Source of the DNA: Bacteroidota bacterium
GTDB taxonomy: Bacteria > Bacteroidota > Bacteroidia > Flavobacteriales > Weeksellaceae
Reading direction: 5' to 3'
NCBI GenBank assembly: GCA_023387375.1
Contig: JAEWIE010000040.1
Coordinates: 62,001-126,000 of the forward strand
Length of the DNA stretch: 64,000 bases
Shown: positions 52,547 to 59,852 of the stretch, in pieces
Position numbering within the stretch: the first letter of the stretch is position 1
How the letters are laid out: the number at the start of each line of letters is the position of its first letter
The notes under the pieces: generated by a model
Database searches by the model: none
Seen by the model: only the letters and a program-made list of their open reading frames with translations
What the model was told of the DNA's origin: nothing
Made by a program: the position numbers and the translations under genes

Positions 52547-52944
52547 TGGAACTAAAGAGAAGAAATCGTGTCAGCGCTGAATTCAGCATGGCCTCGATGA
52601 CGGACATCATTTTCCTTTTGCTCATATTTTTTATGATCACGAGTTCTGCCATTGCGCAAAGTTCTATCGAGGTAAAACTACCGGAGGCTTCTACGCAGAA
52701 TACCTCCGCACAAGACCCTACGACAGTCACAATCAATGCAGATGGGAACTATTACGTGAATGACAAGGTTATTCAAAAGGAAGAACTTGAAGCCCTTCTC
52801 GTAAGCGCATTAAAAGGGCAACAAAACCCTACGTTTACCATTAGAGCAGACCAAAATACAAAACATGGAGATGTGGTTTATGCTATGGAAATAGCAGAAA
52901 AACATAAATTTAATTTGGCCATAGCCACGCTTCAAAAAGAATAA
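52546..52944 (+). CDS. exbD: ExbD/TolR-type proton channel subunit
   Basis: The 132-residue protein has a short cytoplasmic start, one membrane helix (about 20-38) with the essential Asp in ASMTDIIFLLLIFFM, and a periplasmic domain ending RADQNTKHGDVVYAMEIAE. ExbD couples proton flow to TonB. It overlaps exbB and the TonB-like gene by one base each, so the three are translated together. Confidence 0.94.
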   Translation: MELKRRNRVSAEFSMASMTDIIFLLLIFFMITSSAIAQSSIEVKLPEASTQNTSAQDPTTVTINADGNYYVNDKVIQKEELEALLVSALKGQQNPTFTIRADQNTKHGDVVYAMEIAEKHKFNLAIATLQKE

Positions 52945-53774
52945 TGAACAGTACGCTAGAAAAGAGTAATAAAGAAAAGCAGGATAAGCTTAAAAGCATA
53001 ATTCTTACGGTACTTCTTTCCGTAGGCACTCTTGTTGCGCTTTATTTCTACAAATTCTCGAAACTTATTCCTCACGAGCAAGTTTTTACGACCATGCTTA
53101 TGAATTTTGGGGACAACACCACTGGAGAATCTCTCGAAGAACCTGCCACACAAGACGGATCGGAATCTAGTAGCATTCAAGATCCAACTGAAAATCCGCA
53201 GCCAAAAGTCGAACCGGCCGTTCCTGTGGAACAAAAAGTGATCGTGGGAACCAATAAAAAGAGTACCGTAGCAAAAGTGGAGAAAAACAATGCCACCAAA
53301 TCAAAAACCCCGGCAAAGACGACTCCCACTAAATCCAGCTCTACTCCTGCTAAAAAAGCAGCCACCAAAGCAAAAGGAGACGCAAAAGGGACCGCAGCCA
53401 TTGGAAATTTAATTCGAGGACGCGGCACCTCAAACGGCTCACAAGGAAGCACAACGGGCACTGGAAATCAAGGAGACCCTCTAGGAGGTAGCTCTAATGG
53501 AGATAGTAAAATAGGGGTAGACCGTAAGTTAATCGCCTACATTCCAGGTACCATGGGACGTGGAGGAAAGCAGCCTTCTCACCAGTGCAGTGCCTCAGGT
53601 ACCATCACCATAGGGTATACTGTTGACAAATCAGGCAACGTGACGAGCGCAAGACGTACAGGCGGTATTTCTGATCCCTGCGTAAGCTCAACTTCCGTCT
53701 CTTGGGTTAAACAGTATGTTAAGGCCGAAAAAAGTACAAGCTCCTCCACAGGAACCTATCGCATCACATTCTAA
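52944..53774 (+). CDS. TonB-like energy transducer
   Basis: The 276-residue protein has one membrane helix at about 18-37 and a long low-complexity spacer rich in Pro, Ser, Lys and Ala (40-150). The C-terminal domain ends GTITIGYTVDKSGNVTSARR...GTYRITF, the pattern of the TonB C-terminus. It spans the periplasm to touch TonB-dependent receptors. The C-terminus carries a Cys pair (SHQCSASGT, SDPCVSS) that could be a disulfide. It overlaps folC by one base. Which receptors it serves is unknown. Confidence 0.85.
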   Translation: MNSTLEKSNKEKQDKLKSIILTVLLSVGTLVALYFYKFSKLIPHEQVFTTMLMNFGDNTTGESLEEPATQDGSESSSIQDPTENPQPKVEPAVPVEQKVIVGTNKKSTVAKVEKNNATKSKTPAKTTPTKSSSTPAKKAATKAKGDAKGTAAIGNLIRGRGTSNGSQGSTTGTGNQGDPLGGSSNGDSKIGVDRKLIAYIPGTMGRGGKQPSHQCSASGTITIGYTVDKSGNVTSARRTGGISDPCVSSTSVSWVKQYVKAEKSTSSSTGTYRITF

Positions 53775-55048
53775 TGGAAACCAATTTTTCTTTCGTGGAC
53801 TCCGCCGATCATAAGAAAAAGGAGTATGATGAATTAATTCAGTGGCTATTTAGTCAAATTCCTAATTATCAAAAACAGGGTAAGAGTGCATACAAACCTG
53901 GACTAGAATCCATCAAATCACTTACTCAACTTTTTGGCAATCCCGAGAAAAAACTAAAATGCATTCATATAGGAGGGACCAACGGAAAAGGTTCTACCAG
54001 TAGTATGATTGCTTCTGTTTTACAAGAATCCGGGTACAAAGTAGGACTTTACACCTCTCCTCACCTAATTGATTTTACCGAACGAATTAAACTCGGTGGA
54101 AAAAACGTTGACAAAGGATTTGTTTTTCAATTTCTAAAAAAAGTACAAAACTTATCCCTTGATTTTGAACCTTCTTTCTTTGAAATTACAACTCTTTTAG
54201 CCTATTGTTATTTTGCTCATTCAAAAGTAGATTATGCGCTTATCGAAGTGGGCCTAGGAGGAAGACTAGATTCGACCAATACCATCACTCCAGTAGTAAG
54301 CGCGATCACAAACATTGCTCTAGACCATACCGATCTTCTAGGCGAGACTTTGGAAGAAATCGCCTGGGAAAAAGCAGGCATAATAAAGCCTGGAGTTCCT
54401 ATTGTGTCTGGAGATGAAAACCCCTCTGTTATCGAAGTCTTGAAAACCAGAGCTAAAGAATTAAATTCTCCTTTTATAGATGCAACCGAGATCAAAACAA
54501 ACCTAAGTTCAGATTTAAAAGGAAACTATCAAAAAAAGAATATTAGAGTCGCACTGAGCGTTTTAGAAGAACTCAGAAAAAAAGGAATTGCAATTTCAAG
54601 TGATTCTATCACACAAGGCTTACTCAAGGTGCAAGAAAATACGCAGTTTTTAGGCCGTTGGTATGAGTTCTCTCACGATCCACTGGTTTTGTGCGACACA
54701 GGACACAACCACGCGGGTTTAATCGAGGTATTTGCGCAACTGGAATCCCTAGCTCCTTATAAACACATCGTCCTTGGATTTGTCCAGGATAAAAAGATTG
54801 AGCAGGTTATGCAAAACCTTCCCTCAAACGCTCAGTACTATTTTGTAAAACCTGCCATTGAAAGAGGCCGTAACCCTGAAGAATACGAAGACCTACTAAA
54901 AAAAGCAAAAATAAATTACAAAATTTTCAACTCGGTCCAAGAGGGGTATCTAGCTGCTAAACAAAATGTTAAAAATTCTGAAATTGTATTTATCGGCGGA
55001 AGCAACTTTGTAGTGGGAGAATTTTTAGAAATAAATTTGGAGAAATAA
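53774..55048 (+). CDS. folC: Folylpolyglutamate/dihydrofolate synthase
   Basis: FolC adds glutamates to folates and in bacteria often also makes dihydrofolate. The 424-residue protein has the ATP loop HIGGTNGKGSTSSMIASV, LYTSPHLIDFTERI, and the Mur-ligase type region EVGLGGRLDSTN. It continues through ITNIALDHTDLLG to the C-terminal domain with DTGHNHAG. It overlaps the TonB-like gene by one base; the shared operon is odd and may reflect packing alone. The first 25 residues precede the usual fold. Confidence 0.94.
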   Translation: METNFSFVDSADHKKKEYDELIQWLFSQIPNYQKQGKSAYKPGLESIKSLTQLFGNPEKKLKCIHIGGTNGKGSTSSMIASVLQESGYKVGLYTSPHLIDFTERIKLGGKNVDKGFVFQFLKKVQNLSLDFEPSFFEITTLLAYCYFAHSKVDYALIEVGLGGRLDSTNTITPVVSAITNIALDHTDLLGETLEEIAWEKAGIIKPGVPIVSGDENPSVIEVLKTRAKELNSPFIDATEIKTNLSSDLKGNYQKKNIRVALSVLEELRKKGIAISSDSITQGLLKVQENTQFLGRWYEFSHDPLVLCDTGHNHAGLIEVFAQLESLAPYKHIVLGFVQDKKIEQVMQNLPSNAQYYFVKPAIERGRNPEEYEDLLKKAKINYKIFNSVQEGYLAAKQNVKNSEIVFIGGSNFVVGEFLEINLEK

Positions 55049-55066
55049 AAAAAGGTCGTATATTTG
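55037..55066 (+). promoter_or_regulatory. Promoter of the tRNA-Val pair
   Basis: TTG (55037-55039) and TATATTTG (55059-55066) are 19 bases apart, a full match to TTG-N17 to 23-TAnnTTTG. It starts inside the last codons of folC, and the -7 box ends 15 bases before the first tRNA. Confidence 0.75.
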
Positions 55067-55081
55067 CCGAACCAAAAATAA

Positions 55082-55156
55082 GGGTTCTTAGCTCAGTTGG
55101 TTCAGAGCATCTGGTTTACACCCAGAGGGTCGGGGGTTCGAATCCCTCAGGACCCA
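55082..55156 (+). tRNA. tRNA-Val (anticodon TAC)
   Basis: The 75-base cloverleaf has an acceptor stem GGGTTCT/AGGACCC with one G-T pair, D-arm GCTCAGTTGGTTCAGAGC, and anticodon stem TCTGG/CCAGA enclosing TTTACAC (anticodon TAC). The T-arm contains GGTTCGAATCC. The discriminator is A and CCA is not encoded, so CCA must be added after transcription. Confidence 0.95.
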
Positions 55157-55160
55157 CAAA

Positions 55161-55188
55161 ACTTCAACTAATGTTGAAGTTTTTTTTT
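55161..55188 (+). terminator. Hairpin plus T-tract between the two tRNA genes
   Basis: ACTTCAAC (55161-55168) pairs with GTTGAAGT (55173-55180) over a 4-base loop TAAT, and eight T follow to 55188. This looks like a good intrinsic terminator, ending directly against the second tRNA at 55189. Confidence 0.75.
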
Positions 55189-55263
55189 GGGCGGTTAGCT
55201 CAGTTGGTTCAGAGCGTTGCGTTGACATCGCAGAGGTCGCTGGTTCGAGCCCAGTACCGCCCA
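55189..55263 (+). tRNA. tRNA-Val (anticodon GAC)
   Basis: The 75-base cloverleaf has acceptor GGGCGGT/ACCGCCC, D-arm GCTCAGTTGGTTCAGAGC, and anticodon stem TTGCG/CGCAG (one T-G pair) enclosing TTGACAT (anticodon GAC). The T-arm contains GGTTCGAGCC. The discriminator is A and CCA is not encoded. It starts right after the T-tract of the hairpin, with no promoter of its own visible. Confidence 0.94.
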
Positions 55264-55268
55264 CTCTA

Positions 55269-55300
55269 AACTTCTCAAACATTTGAGAAGTTTTTTCTTT
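55269..55300 (+). terminator. Terminator after the second tRNA-Val
   Basis: An 11-base perfect stem (AACTTCTCAAA at 55269-55279, TTTGAGAAGTT at 55282-55292) with a 2-base centre is followed by a T-rich tract. The left arm start AACTTC is the same as in the hairpin at 55161. Confidence 0.9.
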
Positions 55301-55354
55301 TTAAAATCATTATGGATCTCTAGGAATCAGGTGCAGAATACGTTCAAAAATTCT

Positions 55355-56350
55355 CTACGGTTCACAACTCCTGGTGTATGCCTCAACCACTTTATCATAG
55401 GCTTTTTGTACGTGCAATTCCTCTAAACAAGCATAATCTCCGCGGTAACATTTCTTGTCTCCAAAGACGGAGCAAGGTCTGCAGGTTAAGTCCTCTACTT
55501 GGACGACATCCGTAAGACTTTGTCCATAACCTAAGAAGCCTGCATAAGGATGGGTCGACCCCCAAATTGAGACGCATCTTGTCCCCATTAGACTTGCGAG
55601 GTGCATGTTCGCCGAATCCATCGATACCATTACTGAAAGACGCGAAATCGCCTCGAGTTCGTCCTCAAGAGAAAATTTACCCGCTAGCGATTCAGAATTA
55701 GGAATCTTAGAGGCCCACTGTTCCAAAATCTCTACTTCTCGCTTTCCTCCCCCAAAAAAATATACTTTCTGGTGAGCGGACAAAAGCCGTGCAAGTTCAA
55801 AGGATTTCTCTAACGGAAGCATCTTCCCATGATGCTGTGCAAAGGGCGCGATACCAATTCCTTCACGCACGTCAGATGTACTTCGATATGCGTGCGAAAG
55901 CGTTAGGGAGAAACCTAATGCCCTAAAGACATCGGCATACCTCTCCACAGTTTGTTTAAGGGGTTTTTTATCTAGTTGCCAGATGTCCGTTAAGCGTTCT
56001 TTATCTTCTTTCCCTTTGTCTAAAACTGCAATTTTATATCGTTTTACCCTAAAGTATCGATCAAGCAATTTACTTCGGAGCACATCGTGTAGATCTGCTA
56101 CAAAATCTGGATTGTACTGAAGTCTTAATTGTTTTGCGAGTTTTCTAAGTCCAAAGACTCCTTTGTAGTCATTAAAATTCACGCCTACAAAAAAACATCG
56201 AGGCAAATCAAAAAACAGAGGTTTAAAGTTCTCTCTAGAAACAAAAATCACCTCCACATCTGGATTCTGTTCTAGAAATTCTCTTACGACAGGCACGCAC
56301 ATGGCGACATCCCCAAAGGCAGAAAATCGATATGCGAGAATTCGTGTCAA
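55355..56350 (-). CDS. Glycosyltransferase family 9 (heptosyltransferase-like)
   Basis: The 331-residue protein begins TRILAYRFSAFGDVAMCVPV, the GT9 start in which the Gly-Asp loop sits. It has the donor-site region GIGIAPFAQHHGKMLP and MVSMDSANMHLASLMGTRCVSIWG, and a C-terminal Cys set (CRPCSVFGDKKCYRGDYAC). It probably adds a sugar to the lipopolysaccharide core. The start is TTG at 56350, overlapping the sufE stop as TTGA. It is soluble, on the cytoplasmic face. Confidence 0.88.
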   Translation of the reverse strand: MTRILAYRFSAFGDVAMCVPVVREFLEQNPDVEVIFVSRENFKPLFFDLPRCFFVGVNFNDYKGVFGLRKLAKQLRLQYNPDFVADLHDVLRSKLLDRYFRVKRYKIAVLDKGKEDKERLTDIWQLDKKPLKQTVERYADVFRALGFSLTLSHAYRSTSDVREGIGIAPFAQHHGKMLPLEKSFELARLLSAHQKVYFFGGGKREVEILEQWASKIPNSESLAGKFSLEDELEAISRLSVMVSMDSANMHLASLMGTRCVSIWGSTHPYAGFLGYGQSLTDVVQVEDLTCRPCSVFGDKKCYRGDYACLEELHVQKAYDKVVEAYTRSCEP

Positions 56351-56766
56351 GATTTTAATTGAAATGCCACCGCATAAAATTTGATTTGTTTGGTCATAGC
56401 CATTAAACCGTTTGCTCGAGAGGGTGACAAAAATTCTTGCAAACCAATTTGAGAGATAAAATCAAAATCCGACTCTAGAATCTCCTCCGTGGTGTGTCCA
56501 CTGTAAATAGAGACGAGCATGGAGACAATGCCTTTAGGAAGGATACCGTCACTATCCGCATTAAAGGTTAGGATGCCGTTTTCATAACTCGCATCGATCC
56601 AAACCTGACTCTGGCAACCTTTAATTAAATTTTCAGGAGTTTTTTTATCCTCGGGAAGCCCTTTTAGCTCTTTCCCCAAATCAATAATGTACTCGTATTT
56701 CTGTTCCCAGTCTTCTAGGAAATCGAAATCATTAACAATCTCTTGTTGTTTCTCTTTAATGGTCAT
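56347..56766 (-). CDS. sufE: SufE cysteine desulfurase sulfur acceptor
   Basis: SufE takes sulfur from SufS for iron-sulfur cluster assembly. The 139-residue protein has the acceptor Cys in NLIKGCQSQVWI and the start DFDFLEDWEQKYEYIIDLG. The helical C-terminus carries GLQEFLSPSRANGLMAM. The other suf genes are not in this window. It overlaps the GT9 gene by 4 bases. Confidence 0.95.
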   Translation of the reverse strand: MTIKEKQQEIVNDFDFLEDWEQKYEYIIDLGKELKGLPEDKKTPENLIKGCQSQVWIDASYENGILTFNADSDGILPKGIVSMLVSIYSGHTTEEILESDFDFISQIGLQEFLSPSRANGLMAMTKQIKFYAVAFQLKS

Positions 56767-56823
56767 AGGGCAAAATTAAGCAAAGTTTGAGAAATAGGAG
56801 CTTTTTCTCTTGTATCTAAATGG

Positions 56824-57042
56824 TTAGTCTCTTTTGACCAAATGGTAAAAGTGGATGAAACACAACAGTAAATTAGGAATAATAATGGGCCATAACATAC
56901 CGCTATAAACGCCATACACGACAAAACAAATACAACCAAAAAGGTTGACAAACCGAATCTTACGTACCTCTTTTAAAACAAAACTAAGGACAATGAAAAC
57001 GGACGCGGCATAGCCGATATAAGCTGCAATTTCTGGACTCAT
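56824..57042 (-). CDS. Small membrane protein, YgjV/SWEET-like
   Basis: The 72-residue protein has three short hydrophobic helices with IAAYIGYAASVFIVLSFVLKEV at the start and PIIIPNLLLCFIHFYHL at the end. A Pro-rich and Gly-rich turn in the middle (FGCICFVVYGVYSG) is like the half-transporter fold of YgjV or SemiSWEET proteins. I start it at 57042 (MSPEIAAY); the longer frame from 57111 adds a hydrophilic start without support. Function unknown. Confidence 0.65.
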   Translation of the reverse strand: MSPEIAAYIGYAASVFIVLSFVLKEVRKIRFVNLFGCICFVVYGVYSGMLWPIIIPNLLLCFIHFYHLVKRD

Positions 57043-57124
57043 AGTTTTTTTCTTTAAACAAAGGTAAAAATTTTCCTCGTTAAAAATTTTATCACACTGA
57101 CAGAAAGTCATTAAACTTTTTTTG

Positions 57125-57145
57125 GTAAAGTATTTGTAACTTTAC
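57125..57145. promoter_or_regulatory. Inverted repeat upstream of clpC
   Basis: GTAAAGT (57125-57131) and ACTTTAC (57139-57145) form a perfect 7-base inverted repeat with a 7-base spacer, 47 bases before the clpC ATG. It overlaps the place where a promoter should be. It is a candidate operator or stress-regulator site. Confidence 0.45.
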
Positions 57146-57192
57146 TTGACCTAGGAGGAATAGAACTCCTTTAATTAATACGAGACCAAATT

Positions 57193-59718
57193 ATGGATTA
57201 TAAATTTTCAGCCGGTTTGGATAAAGTGTTCAAACAGAGCAAAAGTGAAACACGAAGACTGAAAAGTGAATTCCTCAACACAGAGCACCTTTTACTAGGC
57301 ATCCTTAAAACAGATAATTCAGCAAGACAAATTCTTCAGAATTTGGATGCCGACTTAGCTCAAATAAGAAGGAAAATCGAAACAATGAATCAATCTTCTG
57401 TAAGTCCGCTTGCAGAAGAGGTTAAGCAGTTATCGTTTACGAAAATGGCAGACCAAGCTCTTAAGAGAGCGGAGCTAGAATGCAGGCAATATAAAAGTGC
57501 AGAAATAAACGCGGTGCACTTACTTCTTGGAATTCTTTACAAATTCGAAGACCCTACCAGCAACATTTTGCAGGCGTACGATATCGACTATGAAAGAGTA
57601 TCACGTGAATACCAGAGCCTATTGAAAAATTCAGGGCAAGCTCCTAAAATGAGCGCTTTCGAAGACGACGAAGAAAGAGAAGAATATAGCCAAATGCGTA
57701 AGCCGACAGGAAACCTAGGGAGTGGCAAAAGCAAAACGCCAACGCTGGATAACTTTGGGCGGGATTTAACTTCCCTCGCAAGAGACGGAAAATTAGACCC
57801 CGTGATTGGAAGAGAAAAAGAAATTGAAAGAGTTTCCCAGATTCTCTCACGACGCAAAAAGAACAACCCGCTCCTTATTGGAGAACCAGGTGTGGGTAAA
57901 TCTGCAATTGCCGAAGGACTAGCATTACGTATCCATCAGAAAAAAGTTTCTCGAGTTCTTTACGGAAAAAGAGTCATCACACTAGATCTTGCCAGTTTAG
58001 TGGCTGGAACCAAATACCGTGGCCAATTTGAAGAAAGAATGAAAGCGATTATGACTGAATTGGAATCCAATCGCGATGTCATTTTATTCATCGATGAACT
58101 TCATACCATTGTAGGAGCAGGAAGCTCTACAGGAAGTCTGGATGCATCAAACATGTTTAAACCGGCCTTAGCCCGAGGAGAGATTCAGTGCATTGGAGCC
58201 ACAACCCTTGATGAATATCGTCAATATATAGAAAAGGATGGTGCATTGGAACGTAGATTCCAAAAAGTAATGGTTGAGCCGACCTCAATTGAAGAAACGA
58301 TTTTGATCTTAAACCAAATAAAAGACAAATACGAAGACCACCATAATGTAACCTACACAGAGGAGGCCATCAATGCTTGTGTCAATCTAAGTGCACGTTA
58401 TATCACGGATCGCTTCTTACCAGACAAAGCGATCGACGCAATGGATGAAGCGGGATCAAGGGTCTATATTCGCAACATGAAAGTGCCTACAGCCATTATT
58501 CAAAACGAAGAGAAAATCGAAGAGATTAAGCATTTGAAACAAAAAGCTGTACAAGCGCAAGATTATCTTGAGGCAAGAAAACTGAAAGACGAGGAAGAAC
58601 GCCTAACGATGGAGCTTGCAGCAGCGCAGGACCAATGGGACAAAGAAGTCAAGGAGAAAAAAGAAGTAGTTACGGAAGAAAATGTAGCAGAAGTGGTCTC
58701 CATGATGAGCGGTATACCTGTGACCAAGGTTGGAAAAAATGAGCTTGACAAACTTGCCAACATGGACGAGAAGCTCAATGGAAAAGTGATAGGACAGCAA
58801 GAGGCAGTACAAAAAGTGGTGAAAGCCATTCAAAGGAACCGAACCGGATTAAAAGATCCGAACAGACCTATTGGAACCTTTATTTTCCTAGGTACGACAG
58901 GTGTAGGTAAAACAGAGCTTGCAAAGGTTATGGCTCGTGAGTTATTCGATTCGGACGAAGCTCTTATTCGAATTGACATGAGTGAATACATGGAAAAATT
59001 TGCAGTATCGCGACTCGTGGGAGCGCCTCCAGGCTATGTTGGTTACGAAGAAGGTGGACAGCTTACCGAAGCCGTTCGACGTAAACCCTATGCTGTTTTG
59101 CTTTTAGATGAAATTGAAAAAGCACACCCAGATGTATTTAACATCTTACTTCAAATTTTAGATGAAGGACACGTGACCGATAGTCTTGGACGAAAAATAG
59201 ACTTTAGAAATACCATTATTATCCTCACATCCAATATTGGAACAAGGGATCTAAAAGATTTTGGAGACGGAGTCGGATTTGGAACCTCGGCTAAGAAGTC
59301 TAATTCAGACGCTAGAGCTCGATCTACAATCGAAAGCGCCCTCAAAAAAGCATTTGCTCCTGAATTCCTTAACCGAATTGATGACATCGTCGTTTTCAAC
59401 TCTTTACAAAAAGAAGACATTGCGAAGATTATTGATCTGGAATTAACAAAACTTTACTCTCGAATTGAGAAGCTCGGCTACAAAGTAGAACTTACTCAAG
59501 ATGCAAAAGACTTTATTGCGGAAAAAGGTTGGGACAAAGATTTTGGTGCAAGACCTCTGAAAAGAGCGATTCAAAAATACATTGAAGATTTACTTGCAGA
59601 CCTTCTTGTGAACAAACAAATTAAAGAACAAGAAACTCTTGTCTTAGAAGTAAACGAGGCAGGCGACGCATTAGTCAAAAAGCTTCCTGAGTCTAAAACG
59701 AAAAAACAAAAAGTATAA
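57193..59718 (+). CDS. clpC: Clp protease ATP-binding subunit ClpC
   Basis: ClpC unfolds proteins for ClpP. The 841-residue chain has two N-terminal Clp-N repeats (FLNTEHLLLGIL and INAVHLLLGIL). AAA domain 1 follows with Walker A IGEPGVGKS (229-237), then a middle region with a UVR-like helix pair (DYLEARKLKDEEERL). AAA domain 2 has Walker A GTTGVGKTE and Walker B VLLLDEIEKAHP. The C-terminus is a KARPLKR-type D2-small region. Full length and intact. It is a single gene with a hairpin terminator. Confidence 0.95.
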   Translation: MDYKFSAGLDKVFKQSKSETRRLKSEFLNTEHLLLGILKTDNSARQILQNLDADLAQIRRKIETMNQSSVSPLAEEVKQLSFTKMADQALKRAELECRQYKSAEINAVHLLLGILYKFEDPTSNILQAYDIDYERVSREYQSLLKNSGQAPKMSAFEDDEEREEYSQMRKPTGNLGSGKSKTPTLDNFGRDLTSLARDGKLDPVIGREKEIERVSQILSRRKKNNPLLIGEPGVGKSAIAEGLALRIHQKKVSRVLYGKRVITLDLASLVAGTKYRGQFEERMKAIMTELESNRDVILFIDELHTIVGAGSSTGSLDASNMFKPALARGEIQCIGATTLDEYRQYIEKDGALERRFQKVMVEPTSIEETILILNQIKDKYEDHHNVTYTEEAINACVNLSARYITDRFLPDKAIDAMDEAGSRVYIRNMKVPTAIIQNEEKIEEIKHLKQKAVQAQDYLEARKLKDEEERLTMELAAAQDQWDKEVKEKKEVVTEENVAEVVSMMSGIPVTKVGKNELDKLANMDEKLNGKVIGQQEAVQKVVKAIQRNRTGLKDPNRPIGTFIFLGTTGVGKTELAKVMARELFDSDEALIRIDMSEYMEKFAVSRLVGAPPGYVGYEEGGQLTEAVRRKPYAVLLLDEIEKAHPDVFNILLQILDEGHVTDSLGRKIDFRNTIIILTSNIGTRDLKDFGDGVGFGTSAKKSNSDARARSTIESALKKAFAPEFLNRIDDIVVFNSLQKEDIAKIIDLELTKLYSRIEKLGYKVELTQDAKDFIAEKGWDKDFGARPLKRAIQKYIEDLLADLLVNKQIKEQETLVLEVNEAGDALVKKLPESKTKKQKV

Positions 59719-59739
59719 TCTTTGTTTGCATAAATTAGT

Positions 59740-59768
59740 ATAGAGCTGCCCATAAAGGGCAGCTCTAT
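59740..59768 (+). terminator. Terminator after clpC
   Basis: A 12-base perfect stem (ATAGAGCTGCCC at 59740-59751, GGGCAGCTCTAT at 59757-59768) with loop ATAAA. The T-tract after it is short (TTTG). Confidence 0.85.
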
Positions 59769-59839
59769 TTGTATAAATATAAGCGTCAAAGGGGTAGCCT
59801 CACAAGCACAATATTATTTTTTCAATTCATAAAAACACC

Positions 59840-59847
59840 TACCTTTG
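59840..59847 (+). promoter_or_regulatory. Putative -7 box of menD
   Basis: TACCTTTG matches TAnnTTTG and ends 5 bases before the ATG at 59853. A T-run at 59816-59822 sits where the -33 TTG should be. It argues against the longer frame that opens at 59769. Confidence 0.5.
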
Positions 59848-59852
59848 CCCCC

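Noticed and set aside
55088..55282. Minus-strand frame of 64 codons over the tRNA pair, reading GGTGLEPATSA and RDSNPRPSGC
   Set aside because: This is the antisense of the two tRNA genes; these peptide phrases are a well-known artefact of translating tRNA complements.
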